A stretch of 64,000 nucleotides of DNA, from positions 186,001-250,000 of the forward strand of contig QLIY01000039.1 of assembly GCA_003260075.1 (NCBI GenBank), read 5' to 3'. The position numbers and the translations under genes are program-made. This document shows positions 27,101-36,242 of this stretch, one piece after another (position 1 is the first letter of the stretch; every line of letters begins with the position of its first letter). The notes under the pieces are model-generated. The model was not told the DNA's origin and made no database searches. It worked only from the letters and a program-made list of their open reading frames with translations. The stretch is from Phallusia mammillata. Taxonomy: Eukaryota > Chordata > Ascidiacea > Phlebobranchia > Ascidiidae.

Positions 27101-28161
27101 GTAGGTTTGTGTAGAAGAGGTAAAAAATTGGACAAATACATTTTATCTGTAAAAATATTGTTTCATACACATTAGGGAAAGACAATGGTGTGTTTTCTTA
27201 CCACTTGATGTCAGTATGTAAGGTTGAGTTGGATGAACAGCAATTGATCGCACATAGTCAGTGTGAGCTTCGAAGGCATGGGTCCGTTCCAGTGTGTTGT
27301 AATTGAAAACACGAATTTGCATGTCGTCCTGCAAAAATACACATTCGACAGTATCAAACTGTGCCCTTACAAATGAAAACAATAAAGCATTATTTACTAT
27401 TTGCCCCCCCCCCCTGCAAAAATACACATTCGACAGTATCAAACTGTGCCCTTACAAATGAGAACAATAAAGCATTATTTACTATTTGTCAATTAAAATC
27501 AAGTCAAATATTATTTGCATTGTCACTTTATCTAACTGTCAGTGTTGAACGATTTCAAAAAATGGCAAGGACACCGAAAAAATTGGTTATCGAGTTAAGT
27601 AAAATCAAGCTTATTTACCGATCCAGTAATAACCCAGTTCTTTCTTGGGACAAATCTTGTAGCTCGGACTGGCAGGTCACACACTTCAAATGATTTGACC
27701 AATGTTTGTGACTCATGATTCCAAATATGAACATTGCCTACAAAAACAAACGTTTATCAGTAAGGAATTCCAATGGAAAAAAAATAATCTAGCTTACCAT
27801 TGTACAAAGAAACAAGCATCCATGGTTCAGTTGGATGCAGATCAACACACTTTACTCGATCTGAGCGTGCATTAAGTTTACGCTTGATGTCCAATCTGAG
27901 CGGCTAAATAAAAAAATACTTGATTTAGTTACTGATTACTCTATTCCTAAATCTACACTGTTTCCGAATTTCTTTTAAAGATATTTTGATAATAAAGGAC
28001 AATAGAAGCAATAAAGGACACAAATTTGGCTAGTTTTAACCAAAGAAAAAAACATGTAAACATGACAAAAACAGTATTTTTTTTGCTTACAAACAAATGA
28101 CCGAAAGTGGCTTGTTAAGTCGCAATTTATAACAAATACAACTCATAAATATTCTCACCAT
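13731..28161 (-). CDS. COPB2: Coatomer subunit beta-prime (COPB2)
   Basis: Beta-prime-COP is a subunit of the COPI coat that retrieves cargo from Golgi to ER; its N-terminal propeller reads dilysine signals. All 23 coding exons were traced: 28159-28161 (ATG only), 27798-27903, 27619-27737, 27202-27328, 26590-26793, 25842-26033, 25045-25136, 24184-24334, 23779-23878, 23168-23278, 22664-22859, 21980-22126, 21766-21896, 21271-21340, 20220-20357, 19656-19766, 18777-18948, 17952-18087, 17276-17453, 16299-16370, 15446-15520, 14536-14628 and 13731-13820. They encode 937 residues against 906 in human. It starts [11 protein letters not shown], as does human. WD40 repeats follow ([34 protein letters not shown]), then a second propeller ([38 protein letters not shown]), an alpha-solenoid ([13 protein letters not shown]) and an acidic tail ending LDDEFLED. 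The donor of the exon at 14536 is the least certain. Many introns carry duplicated haplotype blocks; the exons themselves are intact. Confidence 0.97.
14052..14340. mobile_element. hAT-like element with a 38-C run inside its left terminus
   Basis: CAGTG ends at 14051 and GTTCCCAAACTTTTT begins at 14090; together they would make the hAT terminus CAGTGGTTCCCAAACT, split by 38 C's. A right end GGGAACCACTG lies near 14330-14340. No target duplication is seen. It is in the last COPB2 intron. Confidence 0.6.
14955..15245. repeat. Inverted repeat pair around a 79-C run
   Basis: The left arm (GACCTATAAGGTCTCATCAG...CAACGGCACT, 14960-15035) and right arm (AGTGCCGTTGG...CAGCTGCACTGATAAAACC, about 15133-15212) are reverse complements with some mismatches, around C at 15036-15114. 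The same roughly 100-bp unit stands alone at 26395-26505 and 52490-52600. Confidence 0.85.
15881..16179. mobile_element. hAT-type MITE with 8-bp TSD CTGTATAT
   Basis: Ends CAGGAGTTCCCAACCT and AGGTTGGGAACCCCTG are inverted; perfect CTGTATAT repeats lie at 15873-15880 and 16180-16187. It is 299 bp with repeated GTGGTACG motifs and sits in a COPB2 intron. Confidence 0.93.
20415..21210. mobile_element. Relative of the 937-1320 MITE, interrupted by another element
   Basis: Begins CAGGGTTGCCATACC and contains TCCTTATTTCTAAGA text as in 937-1320, resuming after the inner insertion at about 21117 (TTTAAATGCAAAGATTTGTTCAAAA). Its right terminus is not found. It lies in COPB2 intron 14. Confidence 0.8.
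20667..21116. mobile_element. hAT-type element nested in another, TSD ATGGCTCA
   Basis: Starts TAGGGATG and ends CATCCCTA, flanked by ATGGCTCA at 20659-20666 and 21117-21124. The interior is built from GCTCGG/CCGAGCA repeats. A block inside is doubled around the N at 20949, so the true length is about 380 bp. Right ends of relatives occur at 19518-19566. Confidence 0.9.
26395..26505 (+). repeat. Solo copy of the CTATAAGGTCTCATCA repeat
   Basis: It has GACCTATAAGGTCTCATCA and GCACTCCAGTTTGT, shared with 14955-15245 and 52490-52600, at moderate divergence. It lies in COPB2 intron 5. Confidence 0.75.
27329..27500. repeat. Duplicated COPB2 intron block around a C-run
   Basis: About 80 bp from CCTGCAAAAATACACATTCG occurs at 27328-27403 and 27414-27489, differing at one or two positions (AAATGAAAAC against AAATGAGAAC), with a C-run near 27404 between. 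Only the first copy is attached to exon 4. It is a clear example of the duplicate-plus-run pattern seen throughout. Confidence 0.9.
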
Positions 28162-29590
28162 ATTTGTGAATATTCACCGTTCCAAAATCGTGTATCTGGT
28201 ATTGTATTCAAACGCAATTGCACGAAATTATTTCGAAAAGTCCACGCAGACAATCGCCAAGCTTTTCCACCTGAATGCTGACGCGTTGGAAGTTTATTTT
28301 GAACACTGGGGGAGCTGTTGTACAGAATTTGCCGGTTGAGTTTTTTTAGTTTATGCACACCGCATTTTTACTCAACTGGTTTGCTTGAGATATTTTTTGT
28401 TAAAATTTATGGTTTAAAAGTTTTTGTTTGCAGTAGCAGTGTTACTTATTTGTTACTTTTACAAAAAATGATTAAATGACAAAGTTATTTAAAAACGCAT
28501 TTTGAAACTTGAATTTAGGTAAAACATATTTATTGCACAATTAATTTGTTTTTAAAAGGCCTTATAACTGTGGAAAAAACTAAAATTAATTTGCAACCTA
28601 ACCTGATTGGATACAAAACTATTTTAATGATCGGATGAGCACAGGTCACAGAGCGGAAAACAGAGATTGGAGTATCGCGTGTTTATGACGATTTTAAAGC
28701 TGTTTAAAGGAAATAAAAAAGCATCTAAAAAGGAGAAAAATAAATACAAAATATAATATGCCCCCCCCCCAGCGGAAAACAGAGATTGGAGTATCGCGTG
28801 TTTATGACGATTTTAAAGTTGTTTAAAGGAAATAAAAAAAGCATCTAAAAAGGAGAAAAATAAATACAAAATATAATATATCGGCTGTATAAAGTTTAGT
28901 AAAAGTGTATAGCAAACGGGAAAAAGTTTGATAACTATTTACCGAGGTGAATTAATAAAAAGTGTTTTATTGTTTTTGTCACCCCACAAGCAATATTAAC
29001 CAAACTTACCGTAGGTAGGCTTTAGTTTTCCCTTAATTGGAAACTTGTAATAAAACGTTTACATATAAAAATATCATAAATATTAACAATATATTATTGT
29101 ATGTACCTGTTTTATTTACAGTTTTAAATATAATTTTTTTTTGCAAGTAGTTTTATTGGTATAATTTAAAACAATTCAAGACAAATATCTTGTTGTTGCA
29201 GTTATGTTCCTGTAATAGTGTTTTTATTTACAAACTATTTTTGTCTCGTCTGTGCAAAAATTTAAAATTAGTTTATGGCCTAAACATGTCTCATTTGATC
29301 AATTTATGAATTCATAAATTCAATAAAGAATTAGGTTTTTGCTGTGCTAGTTGGCGCACTTGTGTATTTACCCAGTAGCGATTTACAATAGGTTTAAAAA
29401 ATCTACAGTTTGGTAATAAATTTACTTTTTTTAATGCAACCCTTATACCGATAATTGTGCTCCTCCCTGGTCTTGCCCCCCCCCCCGGTATCGGTACTCG
29501 CTTCAAAACCTGGTATCGTCCCATCACTAGTCTTGACTATATTCTTTGTTTCCATCAGCAATTGACTCCAGTAGTTTCTGAAACTGCATA
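28162..29590. other. Divergent intergenic region between COPB2 and SF3B2
   Basis: COPB2 (minus) and SF3B2 (plus) are head-to-head here, so this should hold both promoters. The unique DNA is short. Copies at 28650-28758 and 28771-28880 are the same block joined by a C-run near 28760. The block from about 28970 to 29475 recurs at about 29871-30374. No clear TATA box is distinguished from the AT-rich background. Confidence 0.6.
29487..29529. mobile_element. Right end of a hAT-type element near SF3B2 (present in one copy only)
   Basis: The segment ends TCGTCCCATCACTA, the same terminal repeat that closes the 413-bp element at 54084-54496, and shares its GGTATCGGTACT...CAAAACCTGG interior. It begins right after a C-run, so only the last 43 bases remain. 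The parallel copy of this promoter at about 30350-30385 reads straight through without it. Confidence 0.75.
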
Positions 29591-29736
29591 ATGGAGACAG
29601 ATTGGAACAAGTTTAGAGTGCCAGAGCTGAGATCGAAGCTGGGTGAATTGGGTTTAGAAACAGCGGGACGGAAACAGGAGTTAGTTCATCGTCTACAAGA
29701 GCATTTTGTTGATGATGGACCTCCGCCCCCCCCCCT
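29591..29736 (+). pseudogene. Truncated duplicate of the SF3B2 5' coding end
   Basis: This matches SF3B2 30430-30568 from the ATG through the codons for DDGPP, with a few synonymous differences, then stops in a C-run near 29727. It lies on the first copy of the promoter region. It looks like the second haplotype of the same exon, cut off by an assembly junction, not a separate gene. Confidence 0.85.
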
Positions 29737-29737
29737 A

Positions 29738-29858
29738 AAAAAATTTTCCAAGCATTTAAGATTGCCGATGAGGTTGCTCAAGTTAAAAAAGATGCACCCA
29801 CGGCAAAAGCCGAAGCACAGACCAAAGAAAAAATTATTGAAAAAACAAAAGCATTTGG
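29738..29858 (+). pseudogene. Internal fragment duplicate of SF3B2
   Basis: A 121-bp piece matches SF3B2 from about 30918 to 31038 (the KKIFQAFKIADEVAQ region) with one or two substitutions. It is bounded on both sides by C-runs (near 29727 and 29859), so about 350 bp of coding sequence is missing between it and the preceding fragment. It is best explained as another contig tip of the alternate haplotype. Confidence 0.85.
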
Positions 29859-30429
29859 CCCCCCCCCCCTGTTTTTGTCACCCCACAAGCAATATTAACC
29901 AAACTTACCGTAGGTAGACTTTAGTTTTCACTTAATTGGAAACTTGTAATAAAACGTTTACATATAAAAATAGCATAAATACTAACAATATATTATTGTA
30001 TGTACCTGTTCTATTTACAGTTTTAAATATAATTTTTTTTGCAAGTAGTTTTATTGGTATAATTTAAAAAAATTCAAGACAAATATCTTGTTGTTGCAGT
30101 TATGTTCCTGTAAAAGTGTTTTTATTCACAAACTACTTTTTGTCTCGTCTGTGCAAAAATTTAAAATTAGTTTATGGCCTAAACATGTCTCATTTGATAA
30201 ATTTATAAATTCATAAATTCAATAAAGAATTAGGTTTTTGCTCTGCTAGTTGCCGCACTTGTGTATTTACCCAGTAGCGATTTACAATAGGTTTAAAAAA
30301 TCTACAGTTTGGTAATAAATTGACTTTTTTTAATGCGACCCTTACACCGATAATTGTGCTCCTCCCTAGGCTTAACTATATTCTTTGTTTCCATCAGCAA
30401 TTGACTCCAGTAGTTTGTGCAACTGCATA

Positions 30430-32433
30430 ATGGAGACAGATTGGAACAAGTTTAGAGTTCCTGAACTGAGATCTAAGCTGGGTGAATTGGGTTTGGAAAC
30501 AGCAGGACGGAAACAGGAGTTAGTTCATCGTCTTCAAGAGCATTTTGTTGATGATGGACCTCCAGGAGATGCGGACACAAATGGAGCAGATCTCCCAGAA
30601 AATCCTCTCAATGAGGTTCCTAATCTCCTTAACAAAGCTGCCGACCAACCAAATTTGGAAAATATAAAGCAGCAGTTATTACAAGAGCAGGGATTAGATG
30701 TACAGGATGAACCGGAAAATGTTGCAGTAAATGGAGATGATGCAATGAAGCTAAGAAAAATGATGAAGAATAAAAAGAAGCGGGAAAAGAAGAAGAAAAG
30801 AAAACAGCATGTTGTGACAGCAACAATTACTGCAGAAAAACCTAAAGACAATGAAGAGGTTGAGGTTGAATATGTGACACAGGATCCAGATTTCAATGAT
30901 CCCCAACTATTTATGTTTAAAAAAATTTTCCAAGCATTTAAGATTGCCGATGAGGTTGCTCAAGTAAAAAAAGATGCACCCACCGCAAAAGCCGAAGCAC
31001 AGACCAAAGAAAAAATTATAGAAAAAACAAAAGCATTTGGTGCTGACAGTGATGATGAAGCTGAACAACCCGAGGAAGGAAAAATATCAAAGAAGAAATT
31101 AAGAAGAATTAACAGGTTAAGTGTTGCAGAACTAAAGCAACTTGTTGGAAGGCCTGATGTAGTAGAAATGCACGATGTTACTGCTCAAGATCCACGATTG
31201 TTGGTTCATCTGAAAGCAACAAGAAATTCAGTGAGTGTTCCACGCCATTGGTGCTTCAAGCGCAAGTACCTACAAGGCAAAAGAGGGTTTGAGAAACCAC
31301 CATTTGAACTGCCAGAATGTATCAAGAACACTGGTATTATGGAAATGCGACAAGCTTTGCAAGACAAAGAAGATTCAAAAACACTTAAATCAAAAATGAG
31401 AGAAAAAGTTAGACCGAAACTGGGAAAGATTGATATTGATTACCAAAAGTTGCATGACGCCTTTTTCCGTTACCAGACAAAACCAAAAATGACAATTCAT
31501 GGTGACCTGTACTATGAAGGAAAAGAATTTGAAACTAGGTTGAAAGAAAAGAAGCCAGGCAACTTGTCTGATGAACTAAGAATCGCTTTAGGCATGCCTG
31601 TTGGTGCACAGTCCAATAAAGTTCCTCCACCATGGCTTATTGCAATGCAACGTTATGGGCCACCTCCGTCTTATCCAAACCTTAAAGTCATGGGTTTAAA
31701 TTGTCCCATTCCGGAGGGTTGTGCCTTCGGTTACCATGCTGGTGGCTGGGGAAAGCCTCCAGTCGATGAACATGGAAGGCCGCTGTACGGTGATGTGTTT
31801 GGAACCCAATCTGCAGAATTTGCCACTCGAGATGAAGATGATGACGTAGATCGCAATGCATGGGGAGACTTAGAATCCGAAAGCGAAGAAGAATCTTCCG
31901 AGGAAGAAGAAAGTGAGGATGAAGAAAAGGCTCACCCCGACGACTCTGGCTTTGTTACTCCTGCTGAAAGTGGTATGGTGACCCCTAGTGGAATTTCAAC
32001 AGTACCAACTGGAATGGAAACACCAGACATGATCGAGTTGCGTAAGAAAAAGATCGAAGATATCATGGAAGGACAAGAAACACCCCAACTCTACCAAGTT
32101 TTGCCGGAAAAGGCACCTGGTGGTCCTGTAGGAAGGTCCATGATGGGTTCGGCACATGTTTATGATGTTCCTGCTCCGAGAAGAGGTGTTGTAGCTGGAG
32201 GGGGCACAGATGTGGATGGTGTGGAGGTTGCTTTAAATCCTGAAGAGTTGGAACTGGACACTGTCGCTATGGCTGCCAAGTATGAACAAAGAGTGCGTGA
32301 ACAAGAAATGGTTCAAAAGGAAGACTTTAGTGACATGGTGGCTGAGCATGCAGCAAAACAGAAAAAGAAGCGCAAAGCACAAACACAAGACACTTCAAGG
32401 TCAACAAAGAAATATAAAGAGTTCAAGTTTTAA
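30430..32433 (+). CDS. SF3B2: Splicing factor 3B subunit 2 (SF3B2/SAP145)
   Basis: SF3B2 is a subunit of SF3b in the U2 snRNP and helps position it on the branch point. A single uninterrupted reading frame of 667 residues is seen. In order there are an N-terminal SAP domain (about residues 4-40, with a GRKQELVHRLQEHF helix), a basic KKRE-rich stretch near 115-130, the DUF382 block (about 215-350, with RPDVVEMHDVTAQDP and RHWCFKRKYLQGKRG), the PSP domain (about 385-440, with VPPPWLIAMQRYGPPPSYPN), an acidic Glu/Ser run near 465-505 and the conserved end KKYKEFKF. Human SF3B2 is 895 residues; the long proline-rich N-terminus is absent here. I chose the ATG at 30430; a TTG-initiated extension from 30385 crosses a good acceptor (TTTCCATCAG, ending 30397), suggesting a 5' UTR intron or trans-splice site. 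AATAAA at 32893 probably ends the mRNA. Confidence 0.97.
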   Translation: METDWNKFRVPELRSKLGELGLETAGRKQELVHRLQEHFVDDGPPGDADTNGADLPENPLNEVPNLLNKAADQPNLENIKQQLLQEQGLDVQDEPENVAVNGDDAMKLRKMMKNKKKREKKKKRKQHVVTATITAEKPKDNEEVEVEYVTQDPDFNDPQLFMFKKIFQAFKIADEVAQVKKDAPTAKAEAQTKEKIIEKTKAFGADSDDEAEQPEEGKISKKKLRRINRLSVAELKQLVGRPDVVEMHDVTAQDPRLLVHLKATRNSVSVPRHWCFKRKYLQGKRGFEKPPFELPECIKNTGIMEMRQALQDKEDSKTLKSKMREKVRPKLGKIDIDYQKLHDAFFRYQTKPKMTIHGDLYYEGKEFETRLKEKKPGNLSDELRIALGMPVGAQSNKVPPPWLIAMQRYGPPPSYPNLKVMGLNCPIPEGCAFGYHAGGWGKPPVDEHGRPLYGDVFGTQSAEFATRDEDDDVDRNAWGDLESESEEESSEEEESEDEEKAHPDDSGFVTPAESGMVTPSGISTVPTGMETPDMIELRKKKIEDIMEGQETPQLYQVLPEKAPGGPVGRSMMGSAHVYDVPAPRRGVVAGGGTDVDGVEVALNPEELELDTVAMAAKYEQRVREQEMVQKEDFSDMVAEHAAKQKKKRKAQTQDTSRSTKKYKEFKF

Positions 32434-32640
32434 TGAGTTGGCAAAGGAAATTCACTGCTCTGCTAAATGTCACATATTTGGTGACAGCATTGCTAATATG
32501 GGGCACCCCCCCCCCCAAGACACTTCAAGGTCAACAAAGAAATATAAAGAGTTCAAGTTTTAAAGAGTTGGCAAAGGAAATTCACTGCTCTGCCAAATGT
32601 CACATATTTGGTGACAGCATTGCTAATATGGGGCCCAATC
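32398..32640. repeat. Duplicated SF3B2 3' end joined by a C-run
   Basis: About 110 bp covering the last codons, stop and early 3' UTR of SF3B2 (from ACACTTCAAGG) appears twice, either side of a C-run near 32507-32517. The two copies differ by a couple of bases, such as TTTTAATGAG against TTTTAAAGAG. The second copy carries on into the unique 3' UTR. Confidence 0.9.
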
Positions 32641-34007
32641 CATGCCCACAAGTTCTAGTAATGCATTTCAACTCATTTTTAAATTGTGACAACCAAAAAA
32701 CCATGGCAGTATAAATTTGTCCTAAATATATCATGCTCAAGACTACAACATATCAAGAAATTGATATTCAGCATTTTAGAAAACAAAATGAACTCCAGTG
32801 ACTCAGTTTCAATCCACCATTGAATTTGGTGATGAAGTTTGTAAAAAATCTGTATGTTTCTAGATCATTATGAACACTGTCTAATAGAAGACAATAAAAA
32901 TTGTGCATAGTGTATTTTATTTGTTCAACAAAGGTTCACCATGTACACAGCCAATCACATAAGACAATGTTTGGTTTTAGGTAAGGTAGGCTTCCTATTG
33001 TCCACTAATATGAGCATAGTTTTACTGTGCTTCCCAACCAGGCAGGAATCTCAAAACTTGAAAAGAGGAATTAACTTTAATTTGTACATGTTGTTTGAAA
33101 TGTACACTTTAGCTCGGGAAGTATAGCCTGTAATGTTTGTAAAATATATAATTTTGAATGATCTTTGTATGGTTTAGCATCTACTAAGCAGTACACAAAA
33201 CAATACAGTATATTAGGGAGGATTAAAAATATTTCCAATTCTTAAGGGATAAATCAGAAGTTTTACAAACATAACAATAGAACTTGTTGGCTGCTTGTTC
33301 CAAATAAAAACGATTTGTAGAGGCTTGTAAGATTGCATCAGTATAAAAAAAACAAGGCAAAATTATTCGACCATAAAATCACGTGACACAGTAGACGTAA
33401 CGCATGATTGGACACAAGTAGTTCCTGCTCATTTTCAGATTTTACCAAGGCTGTGGGCTGACTGAGGCAAAGTCCAACATGTGCTGTGCGTTAAGCAAAC
33501 TATTTGACGCGTTTTATTTCGTGTTGTTCGAAAGTGACTTCTTTAGTGTTTGTTGAGCATTTGGAAAGAGTTTGATGTTTACCTTTTACGTGACTAACAA
33601 CGTTCGCATGAAGCGACTGCAGGCGTCCTTCAGTTGTGTAGATTTCGAGAAAGATAAGGTTACCGCTTCCAGTATATACCAGTTAGCTGAAAATCGGCAG
33701 GCTAGTAACATAGCATACAAGTTTAGTTGTGTGCATGTGTCACACTATTTGTTAAAGTAGGGTGAACAGATACACTTTTGCTTTGTTAACAGATACACTT
33801 TTGCTTTGTTACTTTAAAAAGGAATTAGGTTTTTCGTTTGTCTTGTACCAGTGTTTATAAGTGTTCCAGTTTAAGTGTTGCCTAGTTCCAGTGTGAACGT
33901 ATGTTTGGCCTTCGGGCTATGATCACATGTTGTAATCGATTGAACGTGTAATTTTTACAGTGTTAGCATGAAATAGGTCTTTATAAAAAAGCTAAAATGC
34001 TGTTGTC
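32641..34007. other. SF3B2 3' UTR and intergenic DNA
   Basis: The SF3B2 3' UTR probably runs to just past the AATAAA at 32893. From about 33020 to 33210 lies a repeat related to copies at 38465-38800 (shared text such as TTTGTACATGT and ATGGTTTAGCATCTAC). A CACGTG E-box core is near 33383, and a 23-bp unit (AACAGATACACTTTTGCTTTGTT) is directly repeated around 33765-33810. No coding exon is recognised. A TTTTTACAG acceptor near 33960 precedes the next gene. Confidence 0.5.
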
Positions 34008-35105
34008 ATGAACAATACTTCAAAAACAATGGAAGTCCCAATCCAGTTTCAGTTCATTGCCCCAAGCACTGTATTGATGCTGATGGTAATTGGAACCGGA
34101 CTAGTTGATCAAGTCTACACAGACGTTGACCTGTCAAAACGAATAAGCATCGAGGATGGAGCTTTGTGGATGTGTTTTCTGTTTTTTGTAACAGTGGCTT
34201 GCATTTGGCGAAGTTATCAAGCCCGTCAGTTAGCCAATGGTGGTCAAATTACTGGAATGGATGTCGAATTTGTTGCTGTGCTAAACGCATTTACTTTCGC
34301 ACAACTTGCAACAGCTTTCGGCGAGTTTCGACTTAGCATCGAACCGGAGAAAAACTCTGTGGTCATCCGACGATTGAACGCTGTTGGCGATTGGAGTTTG
34401 TTGTTATTTTTGGGTTGGACGGTTATTTGGGGTCGACATCTTAGACGAGGATGGTACGTTGAATTTAAGCATTTTAAAGTTAGGTTCAAATCAATCTTGT
34501 AGTATATTTTGGGGAACTGTTTGTTTTGATAAATGATAAGACACAAATCTTTGTAACTTATATCAGTTAAGACTTAAGGCATACATAGATGAATAGCTGG
34601 GATCAGCCCTGAAGCTGGTCTGGCTGATTCGATATAACGCCTTCAATAGGCTTGGCGTACTATGACTTGATGTAAATTATACGTTTTGTAAGCTTTACGA
34701 TTTGATAAGACTATTACACTGCTTGCGTATAATTAATACAAAACATTTTGCAGGGATTTTCAACACAACCTGGTGATTTATGCGGCGTCACTGCTTGGCT
34801 ACGTTCCAATAGTTATCCACCGAACCTCGTTTTACTTTGTGCTGGGCGTTGCTATCACCCTGAGCTGCATTGCATTATACGAGACCTACAAGATTCACTA
34901 CTACCGCAATAACGTGAAAAAGCTGTTCTACTCTCTTTTGCCACTTACAATCTGCTTTTACATTTTTCGTCTATTAGCTTACATATTTGCTGGTTATGGG
35001 TGGTATTTGACATATGCTCATATAACGTTTTTTGCCCTGATGTCGTCGTTAACAAACCGCTTGTACGTGCAAATTCTTAAAGAAGTTAATGAGCACAAGC
35101 ATTGA
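34008..35105 (+). CDS. Multipass membrane protein of unrecognised family
   Basis: I do not recognise this protein. Two exons, 34008-34453 and 34754-35105, join in phase (GT donor GTACGT, acceptor TTTTGCAG) to give 265 residues. About seven or eight hydrophobic segments are visible: near residues 10-35, 55-75, 90-110, 130-147, then in exon 2 near 155-172, 175-197, 208-235 and 240-258. There is no clear signal peptide; the first segment follows a short polar start. The connecting loop ARQLANGG and the basic KIHYYRNNVKK are exposed-looking. It ends with a polar EVNEHKH tail. AATAAA at 35316 probably terminates the mRNA. Upstream, an acceptor-like TTTTTACAG near 33960 is followed by two tiny uORFs, the second overlapping the start codon. 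Good conservation of reading frame across a splice makes the gene real; the function is unknown. Confidence 0.75.
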
Positions 35106-35436
35106 AGATTTAAATCGTTTAAAACTGCTTTAACAATCCATTGTAAGAAGATGTAATATTAAAGCATTTTTCGCACGCTTGTAAACCATCGAAAGTTCTT
35201 GAATAAGTCGCGCAATAGAAAAGACGCAGCACACTATTTCATCTGTAGTCGTTATTGTTGCCAAAATTATTTTTGCCGTAGCTTACATTTTGTCCCGTTT
35301 TGTGCATTGTATTCCAATAAACTACAACAGCTAAATTGTATGTGTGTTGTATGATTTGGTGATGTGGCGGTTGTAGCCTATCCTTAAAATAAGTTTGTAA
35401 AAGCCTCAACAAGTAACCATATTGGATAGTTATGTG

Positions 35437-36242
35437 CAGTATTTCTCAACCTAGGGGTCGTAACCCTCAAAGGGGTCATCAAGCACTTTTGAGGGGGTTG
35501 CGAAATTACTATTCATATCAGAATGATTTTATCCGTATCATAAAAACTTTCCCGTCTTCTGTTTAGCACAGCGGTTCCCAAACTGGGGTCCGCGGTCCTT
35601 TAGGGGTCCGTGAGGCAATTTTGGGGGACCGCGAAGCGGTTGAAGTAATTCTATAATCTTATTTGGCGTCAGTTTGTGCCACTAAATAAGTTTAAATCAA
35701 AGTAGAATTGAGAATCGACTGTCTCCATTGCTAAACAATGGCCTTTATTGAATGACAACTATCAAAAATGCAATTGTTCGCGCACAATCGTAATGTTTTT
35801 GTCCTGTTTGTGATGTCACATGCTGTCTTTGGATGATTGTTATGCGCAATTTTGCATAACTAGCTAAAATCCTTCAATCAACTTTCGTTTTTATGAAATA
35901 CACATTTAGGCTTAAGGACCGCGAGCCCTCGAAATAATGGCAAAGGGACCGTTTTGAAAAAAATATGAAAAAGTTTGGGAACCACTGGTTTAGCATAACA
36001 AGTCACGCGACATTTTGATTTAAAATTGGCACAACAGCATTGGCGATTAAATACTTTCATGAGTTTGGTTTTTGGCTTTTAGTGATATAAAATGCTGGAA
36101 ATAGCAAAAAGTTTCATGCTGACTTGAGCAATGGACACATTTTAAAGCTGATAGTACATGTATTAGGATGACAGGGTCGCGTATTCTAATTAGAAATCAT
36201 CCAAAGGGGGTCGCAAAGTAAAAAAAAGGTTGAGAACCACTG
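35437..36242. mobile_element. hAT-like MITE (outer), interrupted by a second MITE
   Basis: Terminal inverted repeats CAGTATTTCTCAACCT at the left and AGGTTGAGAACCACTG at the right match with a few changes and are of the hAT type. The interior has GGGGTCG...GGGGTCGCAAAG. I see no convincing 8-bp target duplication for it. It contains the inner element at 35569-35987. Confidence 0.7.
35569..35987. mobile_element. hAT-type MITE with 8-bp TSD GTTTAGCA
   Basis: The element starts CAGCGGTTCCCAAACT and ends AGTTTGGGAACCACTG. It is flanked by the perfect direct repeat GTTTAGCA at 35561-35568 and 35988-35995, as hAT transposases produce. It is 419 bp with no ORF, so it is non-autonomous. Confidence 0.92.

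Noticed and set aside
30385-30429. 15-residue N-terminal extension of SF3B2
   Set aside because: It begins with TTG and runs across a likely splice acceptor; the ATG at 30430 begins the SAP domain.
30534-30896. 120-codon minus-strand ORF
   Set aside because: Antisense shadow of the SF3B2 Lys/Glu-rich coding sequence.
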